A stretch of DNA of 64,000 bases from an uncultured Mesorhizobium sp. (GCA_937958475.1 CALFXR010000001.1:1-64000), one strand, 5' to 3'; numbered from the stretch's first letter, positions 1-8,644 are shown. Notes: generated by a model not told the origin, from the sequence alone. A program made the numbers and translations.

Positions 1-154
1 CGGGCCGGACGAATTCGGGCCAGATCCTTCGGTCTCCGGCTCGGCCGATGTACCAGAACGCGTCGAGACTTGGGGCGCGGCCACCTGCAATCGCCGTCGC
101 GACAATGGCGCAATGCCGCCTGTTCGGATCGACCGGGACCTGTTCGGCGACCAT
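1..154 (-). CDS. Possible partial CDS running off the left edge
   Basis: The minus strand is open from the window edge back to an ATG at 154, giving 51 codons. The translation begins MVAEQVPVDPNRR and contains DAFWYIGRAGDRRIWPEF, which has an ordinary protein composition, unlike the Arg/Ser/Pro-rich shadow frames around it. The frame stays open upstream of the ATG to a stop at 233-235, but no other ATG lies there. I see no clear ribosome binding site and cannot assign a family. The rest of the gene would lie outside the window, so this is a weak call. Confidence 0.3.
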   Translation of the reverse strand, partial: MVAEQVPVDPNRRHCAIVATAIAGGRAPSLDAFWYIGRAGDRRIWPEFVRP

Positions 155-540
155 CCGCAGGACCCGTAAAAATCGCGGCGTATCCCCAAAGTTGGGTATG
201 CGGCCCGGCCGGACTCCGGTGTATCCGCTTGTTCACGCAAGAAGGGACTCTTGCCGCGGCCGAATACCGCAGATCGGACGACTCGAAATGCTGATGTCTG
301 CGTCGGCCGCTGGGTGCAGTCGAGCGTCGGCCGAAGGCATGATCATGACGGCAGGGCCGCGTGCCGGGGCTGTCGCCCTGGCCCAGGCCGATCCGCTCGC
401 GCCACGCGCCGACGTCGATCCCGTCCGATGTGGACGAGGATTCCGCCGCGCCGGAGTTTCCAGCAGACAGTCATCGACAGACCGCACGGTCCGCCGCAAC
501 CCGCGAGGCCCGAAGCGGTGATCATTTGGGGGTAGTGACA
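155..540. other. Intergenic region, no gene recognised
   Basis: This 386-base stretch lies between the possible partial gene at the left edge and the first secreted protein. Open frames exist on both strands but translate to low-complexity Arg/Pro/Ser-rich products and look like GC-driven noise. A short inverted repeat (CAAGA at 238-242, TCTTG at 249-253) is the only structure I noticed. The G-rich run just before 541 can serve as ribosome binding site for the downstream gene. Confidence 0.5.
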
Positions 541-1395
541 ATGAGATTTCCGGTCGTGCTATCGGCGCTCCTGCTGGCCGCAGGCCTCATCGGCGCCTTT
601 TCGGGAGCGGCCCTTGCCATCGACGAGCAGGAATATGCCAGCATGGGCCGCTGGCGCATCATTGCGGTCCGCGACGGCGGCCAGTTCGGCTACTGCGCCG
701 CCGATACCGACAACGGCCAGGTGACCCTGCGCATCGCCACAAACGGACAGCGCTGGCAACTGGGCAATCCCTACTACGACCAGGGGCCGGTGCGCGGCCA
801 GTGGGGTTTCGACGGCTGGGAAGACGAGACCGATTTCGCCGCCGACGGCGACGGCTGGGCAACGATGAACGTGTCGCGTGACATGCTCGCCGGACTCAGG
901 TCGGCGTCCTCCTTCTCAATCGAACTCGACCGCGGTCCGCAGACGTGGCGCCTGAAGGGCTCTTCTGCGGCGCTGGACAAGGCCGTCGAATGCGCCCGCA
1001 ACCAGGGACGCAAGCGCAGCGCCGGCAATCCGGATCGCAAGCCGCAGGGCGACGGCGGCCAGCAGCATGGCCGCACGCAGCGCGGCTTCAAGCAGGGCCA
1101 GGTAATCCAGCCGATCCGCGGCGTGTTCTGCCCGATGAAGGGCGTGATCCTGTCGCAGACCTGGAACAACAACGCCGTGCGCGTCTCCTTCGTCAACAAG
1201 ACGCGGGCGCCGGTCGACCTGTTCTGGATCGACTACCAGAGCAACTGGGTATTCTACGCCACCGTGCCGGCCGGCGGTCGCCACAAGCAGCAGACCTACA
1301 CCAATCATGCCTGGGTCGGCGTCCAGAACGGCGACTGCCTCCAGCAGCGCGACTGGTTCGTCTACAACCAGGGCGAAGTCTTCGAATGGCGCTGA
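541..1395 (+). CDS. Secreted protein with C-terminal VHL-beta-like domain
   Basis: This is a 284-residue exported protein. The start at 541 follows a GGGGGT box and gives a clean signal peptide (hydrophobic core at residues 4-25, likely cleavage after ALA at 24-26). Residues 27-152 form a domain with two cysteines (52, 151) that recurs in the next gene; shared features are DNGQ, PYY, GQ-GFD and ELDRG. A Lys/Arg/Gly/Gln-rich linker spans about 153-185. Residues 210-284 resemble the beta domain of the von Hippel-Lindau protein, with VRVSFVNKT, WIDY, YATVPAGGR, TYTNHAW and YNQGEVF in the expected order. Trp229, Tyr239, Thr252, His256 and Trp258 fall where human VHL has its hydroxyproline pocket residues (W88, Y98, S111, H115, W117). 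The domain match is made by eye and the cellular role is unknown. Export suggests a periplasmic or extracellular peptide- or matrix-binding function. Confidence 0.75.
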   Translation: MRFPVVLSALLLAAGLIGAFSGAALAIDEQEYASMGRWRIIAVRDGGQFGYCAADTDNGQVTLRIATNGQRWQLGNPYYDQGPVRGQWGFDGWEDETDFAADGDGWATMNVSRDMLAGLRSASSFSIELDRGPQTWRLKGSSAALDKAVECARNQGRKRSAGNPDRKPQGDGGQQHGRTQRGFKQGQVIQPIRGVFCPMKGVILSQTWNNNAVRVSFVNKTRAPVDLFWIDYQSNWVFYATVPAGGRHKQQTYTNHAWVGVQNGDCLQQRDWFVYNQGEVFEWR

Positions 1396-1453
1396 GCGTC
1401 CTTGCCGCCGGCCCGACCAATCCAGCTAACCGATCCAGACAGGACTTGAGGAG

Positions 1454-2869
1454 ATGATGAAGACGATCCGATCCGCGCGCGTCGCCGCGCTTTTCACTGG
1501 CTGCATGCTCGCTTTGGCGGCGCTGTCGCCCGCCCATGCGCAGGAAGAGAAGGAATACGCCACCGTGAAGGGCTGGCGCGTGTTCTCCGGTCCCGCGGCG
1601 ATCGCCGGCGGCGACATGTGCTACGCCTCGAAGGACAACGGCCAGGCCGAGCTGCGCATCGGCACCGACGAGGGCGGCGAATGGGTGATGGGCATGCCGT
1701 ACTACGAGGACGGCGAGGTCCAGGGCCAGTTCGGCTTCGATTCCGGCGGCATGATGGAACATGCCACTTTCGCGGCGTCGAACGGCTGGGCCTACATGGT
1801 CGCTCCGGCGGCCGACGCGCTGCGCAACTCGAAGGTGCTGAGCATGGAGCTCGACCGCGGCCAGCAGGACTTCAAGCTCACCGGCTCGGCGGCGGCGATG
1901 ACCAAGGTCGAGGAGTGCGTCATGCGCGGCGGCCGGCCGCCCAAGGGTGCACAGGCCGCGGCGCCCGCCGAAGAGGAGGAGCAGCCGGAAGAGCAGGCTG
2001 CCGGCGACGGCGTCAAGAAGTGGCAGGTCGGCGAATGGGAGCTGACCCGCAACCCGCCGAGCGGCGAGAGCGACAGCAACAACCCGTTCTGCACGGCGGA
2101 AGCCATCGTCGGCCAGGAGAAGGCGATCCAGTTCGGCTACGAGATCGGCTACTTCACCTATGGCTTCCTCAGCCTCGAGGAGACCGACGACGGCAGCGAG
2201 ATCCCCGTCGACGTCTGGTTCGACGGCGACCGCTCGACCCTGCAGAAGGTGCAGGCCGCGCTCGTCACCGATCAGAACGGCATGAACTGGCGCCAGGTGG
2301 TCGACACGAGTGACGAGCCGACCAGCGCCGAGCCGTTCCGCAACGAGGGCTCCTTCCACGTCAGCTACAAGGCCGAGGGCAAGAAGCGCACCGACGGCTA
2401 TCCGCTGGACGGCGCCGCCGCCGCGCTCGACGCGCTGTTCGCCTGTGCCCGCGGCGAGGACTCCGGGCCGCAGAAGAAGGCCGACACCAAGCCCGTCCGC
2501 AAGGCCGACGCCAAGGCCGGCGCCAAGCAGGGGCGCAAGACGGTGACCGAGGCGACCGCGCCGGTCGAGGATGACGCCTATCGCTTCGGCAAGGGCTGCC
2601 CGAAGCTCGGCGCCGTCGTCTCCGACGACACCGGGCGCCCGACCAAGGTGGAGTTCCGCTACGAGATCGCCGACGATCGCGCCACGCTGATCTACTGGCT
2701 CGACTTCGAGGGCAGGCCGGTCGAGCAGGCGATGTTCGACAGCGCCAACCCGATCGTGAAGCTGGACAGCTTCGTCGGCCACTCCTTCATCGTGAAAGAT
2801 TTCGACGGCACCTGCTACGGCGACTTCTTCCAGGCGCAGGCCGGCAAGAACATCTTCGTCGTCCAGTGA
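1454..2869 (+). CDS. Secreted multidomain paralogue with degenerate VHL-beta-like C-terminus
   Basis: This 471-residue exported protein begins 58 bases after its paralogue and is probably cotranscribed. A signal peptide ends near SPAHA (25-29). GAGGAG touches ATG 1454, so the ATG at 1457 is an equally good start. Residues 35-156 match the N-terminal domain of the preceding protein (CYA-DNGQ, MPYY, GQFGFD, ELDRGQQ, EEC). Residues about 190-333 look like a second, diverged copy (WEL, FCTAEA, DALFACARG). An acidic linker (about 171-186) and a Lys/Ala-rich linker (about 339-364) separate the parts. The C-terminus (about 380-471) again resembles a VHL beta domain: KVEFRYE, YWLDFEGRP, LDSFVGHSF. 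Trp415, Ser439 and His443 are kept, Phe445 replaces the second Trp, and the Tyr98 equivalent is not evident. Function is unknown. Confidence 0.7.
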   Translation: MMKTIRSARVAALFTGCMLALAALSPAHAQEEKEYATVKGWRVFSGPAAIAGGDMCYASKDNGQAELRIGTDEGGEWVMGMPYYEDGEVQGQFGFDSGGMMEHATFAASNGWAYMVAPAADALRNSKVLSMELDRGQQDFKLTGSAAAMTKVEECVMRGGRPPKGAQAAAPAEEEEQPEEQAAGDGVKKWQVGEWELTRNPPSGESDSNNPFCTAEAIVGQEKAIQFGYEIGYFTYGFLSLEETDDGSEIPVDVWFDGDRSTLQKVQAALVTDQNGMNWRQVVDTSDEPTSAEPFRNEGSFHVSYKAEGKKRTDGYPLDGAAAALDALFACARGEDSGPQKKADTKPVRKADAKAGAKQGRKTVTEATAPVEDDAYRFGKGCPKLGAVVSDDTGRPTKVEFRYEIADDRATLIYWLDFEGRPVEQAMFDSANPIVKLDSFVGHSFIVKDFDGTCYGDFFQAQAGKNIFVVQ

Positions 2870-2996
2870 CGTAGGGGCGGGCCGGCCGGCTCGTCCTCCG
2901 CCGTCGCGGCCGACGGGGAACCCGCTCGGTCGCCGGCGGCGGCCCGGTCCGTGTCCCGACCGAATCCCGGGGCTGGATCACTCGGTCCGCCGTCGA

Positions 2997-3962
2997 ATGG
3001 ACCATTGCATGGCGCGTTCTCCCGAAGCTGGGTGCGTCGTGCAAAAATCCGTCCGCGCAGGCGTCGCCCTGGCCCTGCTCTGCCTCCTGATCCTGGGCGT
3101 CATGCCGATCCTGGCGAATGCCCGCCCGGCCGGATCGGACGGGCTCGCCTTCGCCATCTGGATGACGTTCTGGCAGCTCATGGCGGCGCTGCCGCTGTTC
3201 TTCTACGAACGCGCCACGGTGCCGCGCCCGGCAGTCGACGCGACGCCGCCGGTTTCCCGGCGTCGCATGGCGGCGATCGCGCTCCTGACCGGCGCGATGT
3301 TCGGCCTGTCGACCTACATGTACATCGTCGCCGCCGAGAAGGCCGGCGCGGTGGGCATGGGCATCGCGCTGCAGGCCTATCCGCTCTTCGCCATGCTCCT
3401 CGAAGCCGTCTTCCAGGGCAAGCGCAAGTCGCCGGCCGAGCTCGGCTTCACGCTCATGATGATCGCTGCGCTCGTCTACCTGACGACCGGCGGGACCATG
3501 CGCCTCTCCGGCCTGTCCTACTGGTCGGTATTCGCCCTCGGCATCCCCCTGCTCTGGAGCATTGCGCACCTGATGCTGAAGCGCATCCTCGAGACCATGC
3601 CGGTCTCGCCCAACCAGGTGACGGTGTCGCGGCTGGTCATCTCCGGCGTCTTCCTGCTGCTGGTGCAGGCAGCGTTGGGAGAGTCCGGGCTGCTGGTCGC
3701 GGCCCTTTCCGACGGCGCCTTCCAGCGGGCCGCGATCGCACTCGGCATCGCCTACTATCTCGAGCTGATCCTGTGGTTCTACGCGATGCGGCACATCGAC
3801 GTGTCGGTCGGCAGTTCGGTGACGGTGCCGGCGCCGGCCGTGACCATGCTGATCGCGGTGACGATCCTCGGCGAGCCGGTCGAGACCTACCAGGTCGTGT
3901 CGATGGCGGTGATCGCCGCCGCGCTTTACGGCCTGCTGCTCGCCGGCCGGCGTCGGGGCTGA
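2997..3962 (+). CDS. EamA/DMT-family transporter
   Basis: This 321-residue integral membrane protein has the ten-helix layout of the drug/metabolite transporter superfamily. It has two EamA halves, with the second starting near the LSYWSVFALGIPLLWS segment, and typical helix pairs throughout. Members usually export amino acids, nucleosides or other small metabolites, and the substrate cannot be read from sequence. ATG 2997 is the first start. A GTG at 3039, just before KSVRAGVALALL, would give a start closer to the first helix. The 3' end lies nine bases from the convergent stop of the CoA-ester cluster, with no evident functional link. Confidence 0.85.
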   Translation: MDHCMARSPEAGCVVQKSVRAGVALALLCLLILGVMPILANARPAGSDGLAFAIWMTFWQLMAALPLFFYERATVPRPAVDATPPVSRRRMAAIALLTGAMFGLSTYMYIVAAEKAGAVGMGIALQAYPLFAMLLEAVFQGKRKSPAELGFTLMMIAALVYLTTGGTMRLSGLSYWSVFALGIPLLWSIAHLMLKRILETMPVSPNQVTVSRLVISGVFLLLVQAALGESGLLVAALSDGAFQRAAIALGIAYYLELILWFYAMRHIDVSVGSSVTVPAPAVTMLIAVTILGEPVETYQVVSMAVIAAALYGLLLAGRRRG

Positions 3963-3971
3963 GAAGGCGGC

Positions 3972-4811
3972 TCAGTCCTCCGCCGTCGCCGTCATTGTCG
4001 TGGCGTTGCCCGCATCGGCGCACCACAGGTCGAAGCCGCCATCGCGATGCACGGCGTTCACCGTGAACGGCGCGCCGTCGAAGAGCGGCGAGACCCCGCG
4101 ATAGGCGAAGCGGCGCGGTGGCCGGCCGTCGTTCAGGCGCGCGGCGAGGTTGACGAGCAGGGTCGCCTGCAGCGGCCCGTGCACGACCAGGCCCGGATAG
4201 CCCTCGACGTTCCGCGCATAGTCGCGATCGTAGTGGATGCGGTGGCCGTTGAAGGTCAGAGCGGAGTAGCGGAAGAGCAGCGTGGTGGTGGCGTCGACCG
4301 CGAGGCTGACGTCCGCCGGCCGCGCCTCGGCAGGGGCGGCGGGCGCGGCGGAAGCGGCCTGTGCCTCGCGGTAGACGAGATCCTGCCGCTCGGAGACGGC
4401 GAGGCCGGCGCCGGTCGAGATCGCGTGCTCCACCGTGACGAAGACCAGGCGGCCGGTGCGCCCGGCCTTCTCCGAGACGTCGGCGATGCGCGACAGGCGC
4501 TCGACCGTGTCGCCGATGCCGAGCGGCCGGTGGAAGCCGAGCTCCCCGCCCGCCCACATGCGCCGCGGCAGCGGCACCGGCGGCAGGAAGCCGCCGCGCG
4601 CGGGATGGCCGTCGCTGCCGATCTCCTCGGGCGGCACCGCCGCCGGCGCCAGGCACCAGTGGATGGCGAGCGGCAGCGCCTCGCCCGGCGCGACGGCGCT
4701 GCCGCCGAGCGTGGCGCGGAAGCGGTCGGCCAAGCCGGGCGTGACGACATCCGTCTTGCGCTCCTCGCGGCCGATCCACTGGCGCAGATGGGCGATGTCG
4801 GCCTCGGTCAT
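3972..4811 (-). CDS. FAS1-like/MaoC-type hydratase (mesaconyl-C4-CoA hydratase-like)
   Basis: This 279-residue protein resembles the FAS1-like dehydratase family, whose characterised members hydrate mesaconyl-C4-CoA or 3-methylfumaryl-CoA. The N-terminal half carries LRQWIGREE, HWCLAP, GGFLPPVPLPRRMWAGGE and FHRPLGIGDT. The C-terminal hot-dog half has LLFRYSALTFNGHRIHYD and YPGLVVHGPLQATLL, the usual active-site region of this family. The start at 4811 overlaps the stop of the CoA-transferase gene by four bases (ATGA), so the two are translationally coupled. It likely hydrates an unsaturated dicarboxyl-CoA made by the upstream enzymes. The exact substrate is inference. Confidence 0.75.
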   Translation of the reverse strand: MTEADIAHLRQWIGREERKTDVVTPGLADRFRATLGGSAVAPGEALPLAIHWCLAPAAVPPEEIGSDGHPARGGFLPPVPLPRRMWAGGELGFHRPLGIGDTVERLSRIADVSEKAGRTGRLVFVTVEHAISTGAGLAVSERQDLVYREAQAASAAPAAPAEARPADVSLAVDATTTLLFRYSALTFNGHRIHYDRDYARNVEGYPGLVVHGPLQATLLVNLAARLNDGRPPRRFAYRGVSPLFDGAPFTVNAVHRDGGFDLWCADAGNATTMTATAED

Positions 4812-5926
4812 GGTCTCTCCTCCGCAAACTCGCGCCGGATACGATCGGTGTGTTCGCCCAGCGCCGGAACCGGGCCGCCTTTCACCTCGCGCCGGACCGG
4901 CGAGGCGACGCCCTCGAAGGCGCCGGCCGGCGTGTCGACGCTCATGCGCCGCAGCGCCGGGTGAGACGAAAGGTCGGAGACCGTCGACACGTTCGACCAG
5001 GCGAGCGAGGCACCCTCCAGCCGGGAGATCGCCTCGGCGCGGGTCATCGCGCCGAACACGCCCTCGATGATCGGGGCGAGCGTCGTGCGGTTGTCGGAGC
5101 GCTTCGGGTTGTCGCAGAAGCGCGGATCGTCGACCAGCTCCGGCCGGCGAAGCACCTCCGTGCACAGGCGGCGCCATTCGCCGGCGTTCTGCACAACGAT
5201 GACGATCTGCCCGTCCCGGCAGGTCACGCTGCCGTAGGGATAGATCGAGGCGTGGGCGAGCCCGCTGCGCGGCGTCGGCCTGCCGGCATGGTCGTGGTGC
5301 AGCAGCGGCACGCTCATCATGTCGGCCATGGCGTCGAACATGGCGATCTCGATCGCCCTGCCGCGGCCGGTGATGCCGCGCTCGATCAGCGCCTCGAGGA
5401 TCGCGGCGTGGGCGTTCATGCCGGTCATCACGTCGGCGATCGAGATGCCGACCTTGACCGCGGTCTCCGGCGTGCCGGTCACCGAGCAGACGCCGCTCTC
5501 GGCCTGGATCAGCATGTCGTAGGCGCGCATGTCGCGCGCCGGGCTGTCCTGCCGGTAGCCGACGATGTCGAGCGCGATCAGGCGCGGATGGCGGGCGACG
5601 AGGTCGGCCGAGCCGAGGCCCAGCCGCTGGGTGGCGCCGGGCACGAGGTTCTGGACGAAGACGTCTGCCCTGGCGATCATCCGCTCCAGCAGCGCGCGGT
5701 CGGCGGCCTCCTTGATGTCGAGCACGGCGCTTTCCTTGCCGCGGTTCAGCCAGACGAAGTAGGCGCTCAGGCCGCGGACGGCGCGGTCGTAGTGGCGGGC
5801 CGTCTCGCCGCCCTCGCGCTCGACCTTGATGACGCGGGCGCCGGCGTCGGCGAGCCTGAGCGTGCAGGTCGGCGCGGCGACGGCCTGCTCCAGCGAGACG
5901 ACCAGCAGTCCTTCCAGCGGCAGCAT
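4808..5926 (-). CDS. CaiB/BaiF (class III) CoA-transferase
   Basis: This 372-residue protein has the family III CoA-transferase layout. The N-terminal PLEGLLVVSLEQAVAAP and ADAGARVIKVE motifs are followed by YFVWLNRGKES, then the catalytic-Asp region DIVGYRQDSPARDMRAYD, and DVMTGMNAHAAILEAL. The family moves CoA between carboxylic acids with an aspartyl-CoA thioester intermediate. Start 5926 was chosen because it begins exactly at the conserved N-terminus. It sits ten bases after the acyl-CoA dehydrogenase stop and overlaps the hydratase start, inside a four-gene leftward operon. It probably activates a dicarboxylic acid for oxidation and hydration. Substrate unknown. Confidence 0.85.
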   Translation of the reverse strand: MLPLEGLLVVSLEQAVAAPTCTLRLADAGARVIKVEREGGETARHYDRAVRGLSAYFVWLNRGKESAVLDIKEAADRALLERMIARADVFVQNLVPGATQRLGLGSADLVARHPRLIALDIVGYRQDSPARDMRAYDMLIQAESGVCSVTGTPETAVKVGISIADVMTGMNAHAAILEALIERGITGRGRAIEIAMFDAMADMMSVPLLHHDHAGRPTPRSGLAHASIYPYGSVTCRDGQIVIVVQNAGEWRRLCTEVLRRPELVDDPRFCDNPKRSDNRTTLAPIIEGVFGAMTRAEAISRLEGASLAWSNVSTVSDLSSHPALRRMSVDTPAGAFEGVASPVRREVKGGPVPALGEHTDRIRREFAEERP

Positions 5927-5936
5927 CGGCGGGTCC

Positions 5937-7109
5937 TCAATACGAGCGCGGCATGCCGAGCACGTGCTCGGCGACATAGCTGAGCACGAGGTTGGTCGAG
6001 ATCGGCGCGACCTGGTAGAGCCTTGTCTCGCGGAACTTGCGCTCCACGTCGTACTCCTCGGCGAAGGCGAAGCCGCCATGCGTCTGCACGCAGGCCTCGG
6101 CGGCGGCCCAGGAGGCCTCGGCGGCGAGCATCTTGGCCATGTTGGCCTGTTCGCCGCAGTCCTGGCCGGCCTCGAACAGCGCCGCCGCCTGGTGTACCAT
6201 CAGCTCGGCGGCGCGCATCTGCGCATAGGCGCGGGCGATCGGGAACTGCACGCCCTGGTTCTGGCCGATCGGCCGGCCGAAGACGTTGCGCTGCCCGGCA
6301 TAGGCCGACGCCTTCTCGATGAACCACTTGGCGTCGCCGATGCATTCGGCCGCGATCAGGATCCGCTCGGCGTTCATGCCCGACAGGATGTAGCGGAAGC
6401 CCTTGCCCTCCTCGCCGATCAGGTTTCCGGCGGGCACCTCGACGTTGTCGAAGAACACTTCGGTCGTCGCGTGGTTCATCATGGTGCGGATCGGCTTGAT
6501 GGTCATGCCGCCCTTCCGCGCCTCGCGCATGTCGACGATGAACACCGACATGCCGTCGGTCTTCTTCGCCGCCTGCTCCTTGGCCGTGGTGCGGGCGAGC
6601 AGCAGCATCAGGTCGGAATGCTCGGCGCGCGAGGTCCACACCTTCTGGCCGTTGACGACGTATCGGTCGCCGTCCCGGCGGGCGAAGGTCTTGATCGAGG
6701 TGGTGTCGGTGCCGCTGGTCGGCTCGGTCACGCCGAAGGCCTGCAGGCGGAGCTCTCCGGCCGCGATCGCCGGCAGGTACTTCGCCTTCTGCGCCGGACT
6801 GCCGTGGCGCAGGAGCGCGCCCATGATGTACATCTGCGCGTGGCAGGCGCCGCCGTTGGCGCCGGCGCGGTGCACCTCCTCCAGGATCGCCGCCGCGGCC
6901 GAAAGCGGCAGACCGGCGCCGCCATATTCTTCCGGGATCAGCGCCGAAAGATAGCCGGCGTCCGACAGCGCCTTCACGAATTCGCTCGGATAGGCGCTCT
7001 CGCGATCAAGCCGTCGCCAGTACTCGCCGGGAAAATCAGCGCAGAGCTTGCGGACGCTGTCGCGGATATGCGCGATCTCGTCGCCCTGGGGCAGGTCCTT
7101 GATGATCAT
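5937..7109 (-). CDS. Acyl-CoA dehydrogenase
   Basis: This 390-residue FAD enzyme has all acyl-CoA dehydrogenase landmarks: IRDSVRKLC at the N-terminus, PEEYGGAGL, FGVTEPTSGTDTTSIKT for FAD and substrate binding, NGQKVWTS, FDNVEVPAGNLIGEEGKGF, and THGGFAFAEEYDVERKFR near the C-terminus. It would introduce an alpha-beta double bond into the acyl-CoA made by the neighbouring CoA-transferase. The start at 7109 fits the family N-terminus. An in-frame ATG at 7154, only seven bases after the upstream stop, is the alternative. Neither start has a strong ribosome binding site. Confidence 0.85.
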   Translation of the reverse strand: MIIKDLPQGDEIAHIRDSVRKLCADFPGEYWRRLDRESAYPSEFVKALSDAGYLSALIPEEYGGAGLPLSAAAAILEEVHRAGANGGACHAQMYIMGALLRHGSPAQKAKYLPAIAAGELRLQAFGVTEPTSGTDTTSIKTFARRDGDRYVVNGQKVWTSRAEHSDLMLLLARTTAKEQAAKKTDGMSVFIVDMREARKGGMTIKPIRTMMNHATTEVFFDNVEVPAGNLIGEEGKGFRYILSGMNAERILIAAECIGDAKWFIEKASAYAGQRNVFGRPIGQNQGVQFPIARAYAQMRAAELMVHQAAALFEAGQDCGEQANMAKMLAAEASWAAAEACVQTHGGFAFAEEYDVERKFRETRLYQVAPISTNLVLSYVAEHVLGMPRSY

Positions 7110-7161
7110 CTTGCCGTTCGTTCCCGTCCTTGCGAGTTCCGCGAAAATGCGCATGCGCCGC

Positions 7162-8526
7162 TCAGTCCGGCGCGCCGCCGGAAAGCAGCGGCCCGACCCG
7201 GTTGGACCGGGTGAGCGACCACAGCCTTGGCAGCAGCGCGTCCATCTCCCCGGCGCTGGCCGCGCCGCTGAAGCGGGCGAGCCCCCGCACCTTGTCGTCG
7301 ATCTCGGCGCGGGAGAGCGTGTTGCCGGGATCGCCCTTCGGCTCGTCGACCCGGGCTTCGACCGTGCGGCCGTCGGCGGTCGCGACCCGCACCTTGCCGA
7401 TCCAGCGGGCCGGATAGGCGGCATCGACCTCCGGGTCGAGGACCATCTCGACACGGCTTCGGAAGTCGGCGATCTCGGGCCGGGCGAAGCCCTCCTCGAA
7501 CTCGACCAGCCCGGCCTTGCCATAGGCGGCGATGAGGCCGAGCGTCGTGCCCATCGAGAACTTCGCCTGGTGCACCGTCTGCGGCTCGACCACCGGGCCG
7601 AGCACGTCGATGGCGCCCTGGTGCACCAGCGTCGTCACCTTGCCGACATCGGCGATCCCGAGGCCGTTGTCGCGCATGGCCTTCAGCAGCGCGTCGGCGG
7701 CGGGATGCGTGTGCCGGCAGGAGGCGTGGAACTTGAACGAGGTTTCCGCCAGCGCCCAGCGCGTGCCGAGCCGGTCGACGAGGCGCGCCGGGTCGGCGTC
7801 GCTCGACATGCCGCGGCCCATGCCCTGCGCGCCCTCGAGGATCGCCTTCGCCCCGGTCAGGCCGTCGCGCGCCAGATAGGCCGAGGCGAGGCCGGTGGAA
7901 GCCGCATGGGCGGTGTGCAGCGGCTTGGAATCGGCGGCGTCGCGCAGGAATTCCCACAGTCCCGCAGCCTGCGTTCCCGCCGAGCCGAAGGCGTGGAGCA
8001 TCGCCTCGGGCGACAACCCGAGCAGCCGCCCGACCGCCGCGGCGGCGGCGAGCGAGCCCGCCGTTCCGGTCGTGTGGAAGATCCTGTAGTGCGAGCGGCC
8101 GAGGAACTCGCCGACGCGGATGCCGACCTCGTAGCCGGCGGTCGCGGCGACGATCAGGTCGCGGCCCGACGCACCGAGCGCCTGCGCGACGGCGAGTACC
8201 GGCGGAAAGACCACCGCCGCCGGGTGGAACACCGAGCCGTTGTGCACGTCGTCCTGCTCGACGACGTGCGAGGCCGCCGCGTTGACCATGGCGGCGAAGT
8301 AGGGCGAGGTCGTCGTGCGGTCGATCAGCACCTCCGCCGGACCGCCTGCCGGACCCATCGTCCTCGCCAGACCGGCGACGATCTCGACCGGCCGGGCGCC
8401 CTTGCCGCCGAGCGCCGAGCCGAGCCAGTCGACGAACAGGTCTTCCGCCCGCGCGACGACGGCGGCGGGAATATCGGGAAACTGCAATCCGGCGGCGAAG
8501 GCCGCCAGTTCCGCGCTCTCATGCAT
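7162..8526 (-). CDS. MmgE/PrpD family protein
   Basis: This 454-residue protein has the normal length for the MmgE/PrpD superfamily, which includes 2-methylcitrate dehydratase and cis-aconitate decarboxylase. Visible landmarks are DWLGSALGGKGARP, NAAASHVVEQDDVHNGSVFHPAAVV, GYEVGIRVGEFLG, HTTGTAGSLAAAAAVGRLLGL, FKFHASCRHTHPAADALL and KFSMGTTLGL. The start at 8526 follows an AGGA box and is the first gene of the leftward cluster, divergent from the LysR gene. In this setting it may supply or rearrange a tri- or dicarboxylic acid for the CoA-transferase. Whether it acts as dehydratase, isomerase or decarboxylase cannot be told. Confidence 0.8.
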   Translation of the reverse strand: MHESAELAAFAAGLQFPDIPAAVVARAEDLFVDWLGSALGGKGARPVEIVAGLARTMGPAGGPAEVLIDRTTTSPYFAAMVNAAASHVVEQDDVHNGSVFHPAAVVFPPVLAVAQALGASGRDLIVAATAGYEVGIRVGEFLGRSHYRIFHTTGTAGSLAAAAAVGRLLGLSPEAMLHAFGSAGTQAAGLWEFLRDAADSKPLHTAHAASTGLASAYLARDGLTGAKAILEGAQGMGRGMSSDADPARLVDRLGTRWALAETSFKFHASCRHTHPAADALLKAMRDNGLGIADVGKVTTLVHQGAIDVLGPVVEPQTVHQAKFSMGTTLGLIAAYGKAGLVEFEEGFARPEIADFRSRVEMVLDPEVDAAYPARWIGKVRVATADGRTVEARVDEPKGDPGNTLSRAEIDDKVRGLARFSGAASAGEMDALLPRLWSLTRSNRVGPLLSGGAPD

Positions 8527-8625
8527 CGACAAGATCCTCGTCCGGCCATCGGCTGCCGAACCAGCCGCGCGAATGGGAAGTGCGCGGACTTTGGCCCTTG
8601 CCGGGCGGCTCCGCAATTCGCCATT

Positions 8626-8644
8626 GCCAAATGTCGCCTTTGGC
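8626..8644. promoter_or_regulatory. Inverted repeat between divergent prpD-like and lysR genes
   Basis: A perfect six-base inverted repeat, GCCAAA (8626-8631) and TTTGGC (8639-8644) with a seven-base centre, lies in the 167-base gap between the divergent MmgE/PrpD and LysR genes. This is where LysR regulators usually bind to control themselves and the divergent operon. Binding is inferred from position and symmetry only. Confidence 0.4.
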
